Assembly: GCA_039888615.1 (NCBI GenBank)
Contig: JBDQQS010000004.1
Origin: Flavimaribacter sp039888615
Lineage (GTDB): Bacteria > Pseudomonadota > Alphaproteobacteria > Rhizobiales > Rhizobiaceae
Length of the DNA: 64,000 nt
Strand: one strand, 5' to 3'
Below the pieces are notes generated by a model. That model searched no databases. It worked only from the letters and a program-made list of their open reading frames with translations, and had not been told where the DNA came from. How positions within the stretch are numbered: position 1 is the stretch's first letter; each line of letters opens with the position of its first letter. Positions 50,716 through 58,732 of this stretch are shown one piece after another. Both the position numbers and the translations under genes were made by a program.

Positions 50716-50840
50716 TCAGCTGTGACGGCTTCTCCGTGTCGTGTATGGGGCGGTGAACTCCGCCTTTATGTTTGACGCAATAGTTCGTACAGCCTACAAG
50801 GGTCGACAGCGTGTGACGGCGTCCGATGCGATCGGGCTGC

Positions 50841-50958
50841 GAGAAATTCCGGTGAGGCCGACCCATATCGGGGGTCAATTCCGGAGCTGTCCAGACCGGT
50901 GCGGCGGCATTCACCGCCGGGCGTTTCGTGCACGAACCAACGCCGCCTGGAGACCTTC
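50841..50958 (+). promoter_or_regulatory. Divergent cobalamin riboswitch whose B12 box contains the ribosome-binding site
   Basis: After GAGAAATTCC (50841-50850), GGTG (50851-50854) leads into a GACCC/GGGTC arm, then AATTCCGGAGCTGTCC (50877-50892), matching the conserved core of alphaproteobacterial B12 riboswitches. GCCTGGAGACCTTC (50945-50958) matches the B12 box consensus at most positions, with T for A at position five. The peripheral part between them is only about 50 nt, shorter than in the canonical element. GGAG of the box is 7 nt from the ATG at 50960, so ligand binding could directly hide the ribosome site. Confidence 0.6.
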
Positions 50959-50959
50959 G

Positions 50960-51190
50960 ATGACACGCACATTAGCCGCAGCATTTTTACTTGCATCGCC
51001 AGTGCCCGCCTTCGCCCATATGGGACATCTGGGCGAGGTCGCCGGGCATTCGCACTGGATCGGCCTTGCAGCGGCTCTGGGCGCCGCCGCCATCGCGGCC
51101 CTTGCACACAAGGCTGGCAAGAAAAAGAAGTCTGAAAACGAATCCGACGCGGAAGCCGAAGCAGACGGCGCGGAAGAGGCCGCGGCATGA
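50960..51190 (+). CDS. Small exported His-containing membrane protein of the cobalamin operon
   Basis: A 76-residue protein. MTRTLAAAFLLASPVPAFAH is a signal peptide with a likely cut after AFA. Then comes a His-rich stretch, HMGHLGEVAGHSHW, one membrane helix (IGLAAALGAAAIAALAHKAG), a KKKK stop-transfer and a Glu/Ala-rich cytoplasmic tail. The layout suggests a periplasmic metal-binding segment, perhaps cobalt, tethered to the membrane. An in-frame extension upstream to 50741 exists but lacks a ribosome site and runs through the riboswitch. It overlaps cbiX by 4 bp. I know it as an uncharacterised family that accompanies cob genes. Confidence 0.7.
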   Translation: MTRTLAAAFLLASPVPAFAHMGHLGEVAGHSHWIGLAAALGAAAIAALAHKAGKKKKSENESDAEAEADGAEEAAA

Positions 51191-52335
51191 AACAGGAAAA
51201 AATCGGCATCATGGTCTGCGGCCACGGCAGTCGCAACCAGAATGCTGCGCGTGAATTCGCCAAGGTCGCCGAGGGATTGAAGGCGCGCTATGAAGGCACG
51301 CCGGTAGAATATGGCTATCTCGAATTCTGCAATCCGGTAATTCATTCGGGTCTTGATCGCCTGCGAGAGCAGGGCGTCACGCGTGTCCTGGCCGTGCCAG
51401 GCATGTTGTTCGCAGCCGGTCACGCCAAGAACGACATTCCATCGGTGCTCAACACCTATCAGGCGGCGCATCGCGACATCCAGATCGATTACGGCCGCGA
51501 ACTCGGCGTTGATCTGAGGATGATCCGGGCCGCCGGCGAACGCATCCGGGAGGCGATCGAGGCTGCCGACGAAGAGAAGGAAACTATCCCACTTCACGAG
51601 ACGCTGCTGATGGTCGTCGGTCGCGGCGCTTCCGATCCCGACGCCAACTCCAACGTTGCGAAAGTCATGCGGATGTTGTGGGAAGGCATGGGCTTCGGTT
51701 GGGGCGAAACCTGCTATTCCGGCGTGACCTTTCCCTTGGTGGAGCCCGGGCTGCGGCATGCCGTGAAGCTCGGTTACCGGCGTATTGTCGTGTTTCCCTA
51801 TTTCCTATTCACCGGCGTTCTCGTGAAGCGGATCTACAGCTTCACCGATATTGTCGCCGCGGATCATCCGGAGATCGATTTCGTCAAGGCGGACTATCTC
51901 AACGATCATCACCTTGTCCTTGATACGTTCGAGGATCGTGTCGAGGAAACACGGGCAGGGCAGGCGGTGATGAACTGCCAGATGTGCAAATATCGCGAAC
52001 AGGTTCTCGGTTTCGAGGCGGAGGTGGGGGCCGCGCAGGAAAGCCATCACCATCACGTCGAGGGAATCGGCGGCGGACTTGAGAACTGTCCCTGTGAGGG
52101 CGACTGCGATGCGTCGTGCCGTGACGAAGACTTCTGCCGCAAGCATGGCCTTCCCTTCACGCCGCTGCACAATCATGACCATGACCATGACCATGACCAT
52201 GACCATGACCATGACCATGACCATGCCCACGCGCATGATCATGACCACGGTCACGGACATCATGATCACCACCACCATCCCTATCCCCATGCGGATCATC
52301 CGCATGGACCGAAGTCGATGGAGCGGGGCAAGTAA
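51187..52335 (+). CDS. cbiX: CbiX-type sirohydrochlorin cobaltochelatase with His-rich tail
   Basis: A 382-residue class II chelatase. The N-terminal half starts IGIMVCGHGSRNQNAAREFA; the second half-repeat contains LLMVVGRGASDPDANSNVAK, and GMLFAAGHAKNDIPSVL carries the second catalytic His. From ~residue 255, AVMNCQMCKYREQVLGFEAE gives an MxCxxC motif of long CbiX forms, followed by CPCEGDCDASCRDEDFC, a cysteine cluster. The C-terminal ~50 residues are almost only His and Asp (HDHDHD...). It would insert cobalt into sirohydrochlorin, an early-insertion step, although the same region encodes late-insertion CobN. Overlaps the preceding gene by 4 bp. Confidence 0.9.
   Translation: MKQEKIGIMVCGHGSRNQNAAREFAKVAEGLKARYEGTPVEYGYLEFCNPVIHSGLDRLREQGVTRVLAVPGMLFAAGHAKNDIPSVLNTYQAAHRDIQIDYGRELGVDLRMIRAAGERIREAIEAADEEKETIPLHETLLMVVGRGASDPDANSNVAKVMRMLWEGMGFGWGETCYSGVTFPLVEPGLRHAVKLGYRRIVVFPYFLFTGVLVKRIYSFTDIVAADHPEIDFVKADYLNDHHLVLDTFEDRVEETRAGQAVMNCQMCKYREQVLGFEAEVGAAQESHHHHVEGIGGGLENCPCEGDCDASCRDEDFCRKHGLPFTPLHNHDHDHDHDHDHDHDHDHAHAHDHDHGHGHHDHHHHPYPHADHPHGPKSMERGK
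52174..52221 (+). repeat. Hexanucleotide tandem repeat (CATGAC)8 inside cbiX
   Basis: Eight perfect tandem copies of CATGAC, encoding alternating His-Asp in the metal-binding tail of CbiX. Because the unit is six bases, copy-number change by slippage would lengthen or shorten the tail without shifting the frame. Confidence 0.95.
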
Positions 52336-52349
52336 TAGTGGAGGCCGCG

Positions 52350-52976
52350 ATGGACTACATCCGCGATCCACAGGAAATCTATCGCGAAAGCTTCGCCACG
52401 ATCCGTCGCGAGGCGGATTTGTTAAGATTTCCCGGGGTGTTGGGCGAGATTGCTGTGAGAGTGATTCACGCCTGCGGCATGGTCGATATCGTCGATGACA
52501 TGGTTATGTCGCCTGACGCCGCTGAAGCGGGTCGCGCGGCGCTCGACAACGGTTGCGCAATCATCTGCGATGTCGAAATGGTCCGACACGGTATCATGCG
52601 TCGATTGCTGCCCAACGAAACAGAATTGCTCTGCAATGTCGGATCGGCAGCGGCGACGCAACTGGCTTCCGATCAGGGCACGACCCGATCCGCCGCGGCA
52701 ATCGAAACGCTGAGCGACCGATTGCCGGACAGCATCGTCGCCATCGGAAATGCGCCGACGGCCCTCTTTCATCTGCTTGAGTTGCTGGATCGCGGTTTGT
52801 CGCCGCCAGCGCTCATCATCGCAACGCCGGTCGGGTTCGTCGGCGCAGCGGAATCCAAGGAATCTCTGATTGCTAACGCAGGCGCTGTACCCCACGTGGT
52901 CGTCAGAGGGAGGCGAGGCGGCAGCGCCATGGCCTCCAGTATCGTCAATGCTGTCGCCGGAGGGCTGAAGACTTGA
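52350..52976 (+). CDS. cobH: Precorrin-8X methylmutase
   Basis: A 208-residue CobH/CbiC enzyme that moves the C11 methyl to C12, giving hydrogenobyrinic acid. The start DYIRDPQEIYRESFATIRRE is family-typical. The catalytic His is in AVRVIHACGMVDIVDDM, and SIVAIGNAPTALFHLLELLD and TPVGFVGAAESKESL are further signatures. I chose the ATG at 52350 because GGAGG sits 5 bp upstream; a GTG four codons earlier overlaps that site. It lies 14 bp after cbiX and 2 bp before cobL. Confidence 0.95.
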   Translation: MDYIRDPQEIYRESFATIRREADLLRFPGVLGEIAVRVIHACGMVDIVDDMVMSPDAAEAGRAALDNGCAIICDVEMVRHGIMRRLLPNETELLCNVGSAAATQLASDQGTTRSAAAIETLSDRLPDSIVAIGNAPTALFHLLELLDRGLSPPALIIATPVGFVGAAESKESLIANAGAVPHVVVRGRRGGSAMASSIVNAVAGGLKT

Positions 52977-52978
52977 AC

Positions 52979-54238
52979 ATGAAACAGCCATTGAAGCCGT
53001 GGTTGACCATCGTGGGGATTGGCGACGACGGTATCGCAACGCTGACCCCGCAGGCCATCGAACTGGTCAAGCAAACCGAGACGCTTGTGGCTCCGGAACG
53101 CGTGCTTGAGAATCTTGATCTTGCGGCGCTGGGACTGACCGAAGCCGAGATCGTTCCTTGGACCATGGGCGTTGGTCCGACGCTGAAGTTTCTCGAAGAG
53201 CGTCGCGGCCGCCCGGTCACTATCCTTGCAACGGGAGACCCGATGCATTTCGGAATCGGCGCAACGATGCGGCGCAAGCTGGCGCCCGAGGAAATGCAGG
53301 TCATCCCTTCGCCGTCCGGCTTCTCGCTGGCTGCGGCAAGGCTTGGCTGGTCGCTTTCCGACGCCGCCTGCATTTCCTTGCACGGACGCGCCGTGGTTGG
53401 CGTCCATCCCCATATCCTGCCGGAAAACCGCATCGTGTCGCTGACCTCCGTTGCGCGCACGATCCATGAAGTGGCGGATATTCTGGTTGCTCGCGGCTAT
53501 GGCCGTTCGGTGATGACCGTGCTGGAACATATGGGCGGCAATCGCGAGCGGACAGTAAAAATCACGGCGGAGGAGGTCGGCCCGTACCATCCGGACAATC
53601 CGAAATTCGCCGATTTCAATGTGCTCGGCGTCGAATGCGTCGCCGGCGAAGACGCTGCCCTTTACTCGGCTGTGCCTGGTCTGCCCGACGAGGCCTTCTT
53701 CCATGACGGGCAACTAACAAAATCGGAAGTGCGGGCAGCGACCCTTGCTGCGCTGAAGCCGTGTCCTCTTGCCTTGCTCTGGGACGTCGGCGCCGGTTGC
53801 GGGTCGATTGCCATCGAGTGGATGCGCGCGGCACGCGGGGCAAAGGCGTTCGCTGTCGAGGCGAAGCGCGAGCGCGTTCGCATGATCGCTGACAACGCCG
53901 CGGCTCTTGGAACACCACGGATCAAGGTGTTTACCGGTGAAGCACCGGCCGCACTGCAGGATCTGGACCGGCCGGACGCGGTCTTTATCGGTGGCGGAGT
54001 CACGGACGAAGGCGTGTTTGAAACCTGCTGGGAAGCCCTGAAGCCGGGCGGCCGGCTCGTCGCTAACGTGGTTACGATCGAGGGTGAAACCCGTCTTGCG
54101 CACCTGCATGGGGACCATGGCGGGACCATGCGAAGGATCGCAGTATCGCGCCTTGAAAAGGTCGGCGGATTTTCAGGCTGGAAACCGCTGATGCCGGTCA
54201 CTCAATGGGCCGTCGACAAGCCGTTGGAGAGCGAATGA
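52979..54238 (+). CDS. cobL: Precorrin-6Y C5,15-methyltransferase (decarboxylating)
   Basis: A 419-residue fusion of a CbiE-type and a CbiT-type methyltransferase. The N-terminal half (TIVGIGDDGIATLTPQAIEL, TILATGDPMHFGIGATMRRK) is a tetrapyrrole methylase domain. The C-terminal half has the class I SAM motif ALLWDVGAGCGSIAIEWMRA and PDAVFIGGGVTDEGVF. It methylates C5 and C15 and decarboxylates the ring C acetate. The ATG at 52979 follows GGAGGG; the stop overlaps the cobI start as ATGA. Confidence 0.95.
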   Translation: MKQPLKPWLTIVGIGDDGIATLTPQAIELVKQTETLVAPERVLENLDLAALGLTEAEIVPWTMGVGPTLKFLEERRGRPVTILATGDPMHFGIGATMRRKLAPEEMQVIPSPSGFSLAAARLGWSLSDAACISLHGRAVVGVHPHILPENRIVSLTSVARTIHEVADILVARGYGRSVMTVLEHMGGNRERTVKITAEEVGPYHPDNPKFADFNVLGVECVAGEDAALYSAVPGLPDEAFFHDGQLTKSEVRAATLAALKPCPLALLWDVGAGCGSIAIEWMRAARGAKAFAVEAKRERVRMIADNAAALGTPRIKVFTGEAPAALQDLDRPDAVFIGGGVTDEGVFETCWEALKPGGRLVANVVTIEGETRLAHLHGDHGGTMRRIAVSRLEKVGGFSGWKPLMPVTQWAVDKPLESE

Positions 54239-54978
54239 CGGGCACACTTTACGGTCTCGGCATTGGTCCGGGCGATCCGGAGCTTCTGACGCTCAAGGCG
54301 CATCGCGTCCTGGGCGCGGCTCCGGTCGTTGCCTATCCACAACCCGATACGGGACCAAGTTTAGCGCGAAGCATCGTCAGTGAATACATTCGGGAAGACC
54401 GGATGGAGTATCCGATCATCGTGCCGATGCGCACGGAGCGATTTCCCGCAAAAGCCGTCTATGACGAAGCAGCGCGCGACCTGTCCGTCTATCTGGATGA
54501 GGGAAGGGATGTCGCGGTCCTGTGCGAAGGCGATCCGTTTTTCTATGGCTCCTTCATGTATCTGTATGAGCGGCTGGCGCAACGCTATCCCTGCGAGGTG
54601 GTGCCGGGGGTGTCGTCCATGATGGCGGGAGCGGCCGCACTCGGTCGGCCGCTTGCGGCGCGCAACGATATCCTGACTGTAGTGCCAGGCACCCTTTCCG
54701 ACGAAGAGATCGCCACGCGCCTGACCATGTCCGACGCAGTTGTCATTATTAAAATCGGTAGACATTTCAATCGTATAAAGAGCTTGCTTGAGGGGCTAAA
54801 TCTGGTGGATCGCGCCGGTTATCTGGAACGTATTTCGCTCGGTGAGCAGCGTATTCTGCCGCTCTCCGACATGAATGCGGATGCCCCCTATTTTTCGATG
54901 ATCCTCATCTACAAGGGCGCGGAAGACTGGGTCGCCTCGTGGCCGATAGCCGGCAGGGAGCACGCAGATGCCCGCTGA
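54235..54978 (+). CDS. cobI: Precorrin-2 C20-methyltransferase
   Basis: A 247-residue tetrapyrrole methylase. The N-terminal motif is GTLYGLGIGPGDPELLTLKA, then VAVLCEGDPFFYGSFMYLYE and VPGVSSMMAGAAALGRPLAA, the CobI/CbiL arrangement. It adds the C20 methyl to precorrin-2 (or cobalt-precorrin-2, if CbiX acts first). The start overlaps cobL by 4 bp and its 3' end overlaps the cbiG-cobJ fusion by 11 bp, so translation is tightly coupled. Confidence 0.94.
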   Translation: MTGTLYGLGIGPGDPELLTLKAHRVLGAAPVVAYPQPDTGPSLARSIVSEYIREDRMEYPIIVPMRTERFPAKAVYDEAARDLSVYLDEGRDVAVLCEGDPFFYGSFMYLYERLAQRYPCEVVPGVSSMMAGAAALGRPLAARNDILTVVPGTLSDEEIATRLTMSDAVVIIKIGRHFNRIKSLLEGLNLVDRAGYLERISLGEQRILPLSDMNADAPYFSMILIYKGAEDWVASWPIAGREHADAR

Positions 54979-56803
54979 AGTACCACCAGCGATCATCCTG
55001 TTGAACGAGACAAGCATCGGGTCCGCCCGCATGCTTGCGGAGGAATTTGGTGGAGATTTGCACGGACCAGCGAGCCGTGTGGCCGATGCGGATGTGCGCT
55101 TCGATGACGCTGCAAAGCATATAAGGGATCTCTTCGAGGCCGGCCGGCCAATCGTCGCCTTCATGGCGTCGGGGGCGCTGATCCGCATCCTCGCGCCTGT
55201 TCTTTCGGACAAGTACAGCGATCCGCCTGTTGTCAGCCTCTCCGAGGACGGGCGCATTGTGGTTCCCCTGCTTGGCGGCCATCATGGAGCGAACGATCTG
55301 GCGAGGCGGGCGGCTACAATTCTTGATGGTCATGAGGCCGTGACGACTGCGGGAGACCTCAGATTTGGCGTCGCGCTCGACGCGCCGCCAGTAGGGTATC
55401 GTCTGGTCAATCCGGAGAAGGCCAGAGACGTCATGGCCGAGCTTGTGGCTGGTCGATCCGCCAGGCTGACCGGCAAGGCGGAATGGCTGGCGCAATCGAA
55501 AATACCTTTCGAGGATGATGCGGCTGTTCGGTTGACTGTCAGCGACACGATCATCGAACCGGAAGCGCTGGAACTCGTCTACGCGCCAGCGACCCTTTGC
55601 GTTGGCGTTGGCTGCGAGCGCGGCGCGGAGGCCGCGGAAGTGATTGCGCTGGTCGAGCGACAGCTCGCTGAAAGCAACTTGTCCCCCGCGGCCGTATCAG
55701 GCCTCTACTCGATCGACCTCAAGGCCGATGAGGCGGCGATTCATGCTGCAGCACGGCATTTCAATGCGCCAGCTCGGTTTTTTACGGCGGTGGAACTGGA
55801 GGCGGAAGCCGGTCGGCTCGAGAATCCGTCCGAAATCGTGTTCCGGGAAGTCGGGTGCCATGGCGTGGCGGAAGGCGCGGCATTGGCGGCTGCCGGCCCT
55901 GAGGCCGAGTTCATTGCGCCGAAAGTCAAATCGCAGCGAACGACATGCGCGATCGCCCGTTCGCCGCAACCAGTCTCGCCAGCAATGCGTGGTCGCGCGC
56001 GCGGCCGGTTATTCGTCGTTGGCATCGGGCCCGGCTCCGCAGAATGGCGCTCGCCGGAAGTCTCGCGAATGATTGGGCAGTCCAGCGATCTTGTCGGCTA
56101 TTCGCTCTATCTCGATCTGCTCGGCCGGCTTGCCGAGGGAAAGCAACGTCACGATTTCGATCTCGGCAAGGAAGAGGCGCGGGTGCGCCATGCGATGGAA
56201 TTGGCCGGCACGGGAAACTTGGTCTCTCTTGTGTGTTCGGGGGATGCGGGCATCTATGCAATGGCGACGCTAGTGTTCGAACTCCTGGATACGGGCGTGG
56301 AGTTGAGCGATGCAGCGCGACGCATCGCGGTCGAGGTCTCGCCGGGCATTTCTGCGCTTCAGGCGGCCGCCGCCCGTATGGGCGCGCCCTTGGGTCATGA
56401 TTTCTGCACGATCTCGCTGTCAGACCTGCTCACTCCCTGGGAATCGATCAAACGGCGCGTCATGGCCGCGGGCGAGGCCGATTTCGTGATCGCCTTCTAC
56501 AATCCCGTCTCCAAGCGCCGCCGAACGCAACTCGCCTGGGCGCGGGACGAATTGCTCAAGACCCGTCCCGCCGACACGCCGGTGGTGCTGGCTACCAATC
56601 TCGGACGTAGTGGTGAAACGGTGCGTGTCGTACCGCTGGCTGAACTTGATGTCGATGATGTCGATATGCTGACCGTCGTTATCGTCGGCTCCTCGATGAG
56701 CCGCACGGTCAAGACGGGCGACGGTCGCTCGTGGGTCTACACGCCGCGCGGCTATGCGGCGAAATCCGACAGCATCCTCAAGCCGAAAGCAACTGCGTCA
56801 TGA
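54968..56803 (+). CDS. cobJ: CbiG-CobJ fusion: cobalt-precorrin-5A hydrolase-like + precorrin-3B C17-methyltransferase
   Basis: A 611-residue fusion. Residues ~1-200 are CbiG N-terminal and middle parts, with GRPIVAFMASGALIRILAPV and VPLLGGHHGANDLARRAATI. Residues ~205-330 are the CbiG C-terminal/CobE domain (CVGVGCERGAEAAEVIALVE, SIDLKADEAAIHAAARHFN). From ~345, RLFVVGIGPGSAEWRSPEVS opens the CobJ/CbiH methylase, with LVSLVCSGDAGIYAMATLVF and TDFVIAFYNPVSKRR-like features. CobJ contracts the ring with C17 methylation; full-length CbiG in the oxygen-independent route opens the lactone and releases acetaldehyde. A full CbiG beside aerobic CobN is unusual. Its stop overlaps the cobM start. Confidence 0.92.
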   Translation: MPAEVPPAIILLNETSIGSARMLAEEFGGDLHGPASRVADADVRFDDAAKHIRDLFEAGRPIVAFMASGALIRILAPVLSDKYSDPPVVSLSEDGRIVVPLLGGHHGANDLARRAATILDGHEAVTTAGDLRFGVALDAPPVGYRLVNPEKARDVMAELVAGRSARLTGKAEWLAQSKIPFEDDAAVRLTVSDTIIEPEALELVYAPATLCVGVGCERGAEAAEVIALVERQLAESNLSPAAVSGLYSIDLKADEAAIHAAARHFNAPARFFTAVELEAEAGRLENPSEIVFREVGCHGVAEGAALAAAGPEAEFIAPKVKSQRTTCAIARSPQPVSPAMRGRARGRLFVVGIGPGSAEWRSPEVSRMIGQSSDLVGYSLYLDLLGRLAEGKQRHDFDLGKEEARVRHAMELAGTGNLVSLVCSGDAGIYAMATLVFELLDTGVELSDAARRIAVEVSPGISALQAAAARMGAPLGHDFCTISLSDLLTPWESIKRRVMAAGEADFVIAFYNPVSKRRRTQLAWARDELLKTRPADTPVVLATNLGRSGETVRVVPLAELDVDDVDMLTVVIVGSSMSRTVKTGDGRSWVYTPRGYAAKSDSILKPKATAS

Positions 56804-57576
56804 CCGTCTACTTCATAGGAGCGGGTCCGGGGGCGCCGGATCTCATTACCGTTCGCGGCCTGCGACTTGTCGAGCGCTGCCCGGTCTGTCTCTACGCCGG
56901 TTCCCTGGTTCCGGCAGAGATCGTCGCGGCGGCTCCTCCGGAAGCGCGGGTCATGGATACGGCGCCGATGCATCTTGACCAGATCATCGACGAGATGACG
57001 CAAGCCCACGCGCAAGGCCAGGACGTCGCTCGCGTGCATTCCGGAGATCCCTCCATCTACGGAGCGATTGCCGAGCAGATGCGTCGTCTCGATAACCTTG
57101 ATATCGATTATGAGGTCGTGCCGGGCGTTCCGGCTTTCGCCGGCGTTGCGGCAAAATTGAAAACCGAGCTGACCCTTCCAGAAATCGCCCAGACGGTAAT
57201 CCTCACGCGCACTGGCATGAAGGCCTCCTCCATGCCGGAAAGAGAGACCCTGGAAATCCTCGGCCAGTCTGGCGCGACGTTGGCGATCCATCTGTCCATC
57301 CGCAACATGGATTATGTCCGCGAAGCGCTGGCGCCGCATTATGGCGAGGATTGCCCAGTGGTGGTCGCCTATCGGGCGACGTGGCCTGACGAAATGTACA
57401 TCCGCACCACGCTCGCGGAGATGAAGGCGCAGGTGCGAAAGGCGAAACTCACGCGCACGGCGTTGATCATGGTGGGCCCGGTTCTGGGCAAGGCGCAGTT
57501 CCGCGATTCGTCACTATACGATCATTCGTTCAGCCATGTTTTGCGAAACGCCGGCAAGAAGAAGCAGAAGGCCTAG
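56800..57576 (+). CDS. cobM: Precorrin-4 C11-methyltransferase
   Basis: A 258-residue tetrapyrrole methylase starting MTVYFIGAGPGAPDLITVRG. Other signatures are CPVCLYAGSLVPAEIVAAAP, ARVHSGDPSIYGAIAEQMRR, YEVVPGVPAFAGVAAKLKTE and VVVAYRATWPDEMYIRTTLA, the CobM/CbiF pattern. It adds the C11 methyl. The ATG overlaps the cobJ stop (ATGA). It is the last gene of the rightward run; its 3' end overlaps the convergent cobK gene by 4 bp. A lysine-rich tail (NAGKKKQKA) closes the protein. Confidence 0.95.
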   Translation: MTVYFIGAGPGAPDLITVRGLRLVERCPVCLYAGSLVPAEIVAAAPPEARVMDTAPMHLDQIIDEMTQAHAQGQDVARVHSGDPSIYGAIAEQMRRLDNLDIDYEVVPGVPAFAGVAAKLKTELTLPEIAQTVILTRTGMKASSMPERETLEILGQSGATLAIHLSIRNMDYVREALAPHYGEDCPVVVAYRATWPDEMYIRTTLAEMKAQVRKAKLTRTALIMVGPVLGKAQFRDSSLYDHSFSHVLRNAGKKKQKA

Positions 57577-58310
57577 CCGATGGCCGCAAGCAACGCGTCT
57601 ACCGTTGCGAATGTCGCTCCAGGCGGCGGAGCGGGGCGCGCAATCATAATGACGGGAATTCCGAGTTCCCGCGCAGCTTGGATCTTTTCGTACGAACCGC
57701 CGCCTGAGTTCCGTGAAACGACGCACGTCACTGATCGCGACCTGAAGAGGTCGATCTCATCCGCGACTGTCTCGCCGGGTCGTCTGATGACCAACTCGCA
57801 AGAGGCAAGCGGCGGAGTTTGCCCCGGTCGATCCACCATTCGCACGATGAAATGCGCGTCGGTCCGCTCTGCGAATGCGCTGATGTGCTGGCTGCCTAAC
57901 GCCAGGAAAGCGCAGGCGCCTTCAGGGACCGCTAAAGCGGCCTCGTTAAGCCCGCCGACTTCGGTCCAGCGATCGCCAGTCCGCCGCTTCCAGGCGGGAC
58001 GCAGTAGCGTAAGTAGAGGTGTCCCGATACGGCCGGCGGCTTCTGCTGCGTGCAGCGACATGGATGCGGCAAACGGATGCGTTGCATCGATCAGTATGTC
58101 TATGCCTTCCGCTCGGAGAAACGTCTCCAAACCTTCGACCCCGCCGAAGCCGCCGATGCGCCATTCGCCGGCGCCGGTCACCGGCTGCATAGTACGCCCG
58201 GCCAATGACGAGATAACCCGCAACCCCCCTCTTTGGCAAAGCCGCTCGGCCAGGTCGGACGCCTCGCGCGTTCCAGCCAGAATCAAAATCGTTCTAGGGC
58301 GTCCGGGCAA
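57573..58310 (-). CDS. cobK: Precorrin-6A reductase
   Basis: About 245 residues of the CobK/CbiJ family. The NADPH site is RTILILAGTREASDLAERLC; DILIDATHPFAASMSLHAAE, FIVRMVDRPGQTPPL and CVVSRNSGGGSYEKIQAARE are the family's conserved blocks. It reduces precorrin-6A to 6B. No ATG or GTG fits the start. I chose TTG at 58310, behind GGAAGGAAA; another TTG lies at 58334. It is on the opposite strand to the other corrin-ring genes, overlapping the cobM tail by 4 bp and the end of a small unknown frame by 17 bp. Confidence 0.92.
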   Translation of the reverse strand: MPGRPRTILILAGTREASDLAERLCQRGGLRVISSLAGRTMQPVTGAGEWRIGGFGGVEGLETFLRAEGIDILIDATHPFAASMSLHAAEAAGRIGTPLLTLLRPAWKRRTGDRWTEVGGLNEAALAVPEGACAFLALGSQHISAFAERTDAHFIVRMVDRPGQTPPLASCELVIRRPGETVADEIDLFRSRSVTCVVSRNSGGGSYEKIQAARELGIPVIMIARPAPPPGATFATVDALLAAIG

Positions 58311-58674
58311 GGATTTTTCCTTCCCGATCGACAATGATCACATCAACATCAACGGATGCGTAGCGCAGGGTCGCAAGCGCGGTGTCACGAGCCTTCCCGG
58401 CTATTGGCGCGGCAAGTTTGATTTTTCTTTGATGAGCGATTTCAGGGGCTTGTTTGGCAGCGTTGGCGTTCTGAATCCTGTCCTTCAGACTTCGAATCAA
58501 TTCGGCGTTGATGGCGAATTCCGGCAGGAACTGGATATCGACCTGACTGCGGTTCGAATGCGGGTCGAGCGCCGCCTTGCCGGCGACTTTTGCGAATGCA
58601 CCCGTTGCCCGGCCGCGTTTGACAGGAAGGCCATTACCGACGCTATTGTTATTGTCCGCCAATGCGCGTTTCAT
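58294..58674 (-). CDS. Hypothetical protein upstream of cobK
   Basis: A possible 126-residue protein starting MKRALADNNNSVGNGLPVKR. The last half (PEFAINAELIRSLKDRIQNA, ATLRYASVDVDVIIVDREGK) has a plausible mixed alpha/beta composition and no low-complexity bias, but I recognise no family. The ribosome site is weak. It fills the 360-bp gap between cobK and divergent cobA and overlaps the chosen cobK start by 17 bp, compatible with a two-gene leftward operon. A chance frame in high-GC DNA cannot be excluded. Confidence 0.45.
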   Translation of the reverse strand: MKRALADNNNSVGNGLPVKRGRATGAFAKVAGKAALDPHSNRSQVDIQFLPEFAINAELIRSLKDRIQNANAAKQAPEIAHQRKIKLAAPIAGKARDTALATLRYASVDVDVIIVDREGKILARTP

Positions 58675-58732
58675 ATTGGCGTTATAGGTTACGTTGCTAT
58701 GGTGGGAAAGGTGCAGGTAGACGGAGACGGCA

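Noticed and set aside
50741..50959. N-terminal extension of the small His-rich protein
   Set aside because: The extension lacks a ribosome site, has no signal-like start and runs through the conserved riboswitch core; the internal ATG gives a proper signal peptide.
52174..52221. CRISPR or intergenic repeat array
   Set aside because: The repeat is six bases, lacks spacers and is in frame within the cbiX coding sequence.
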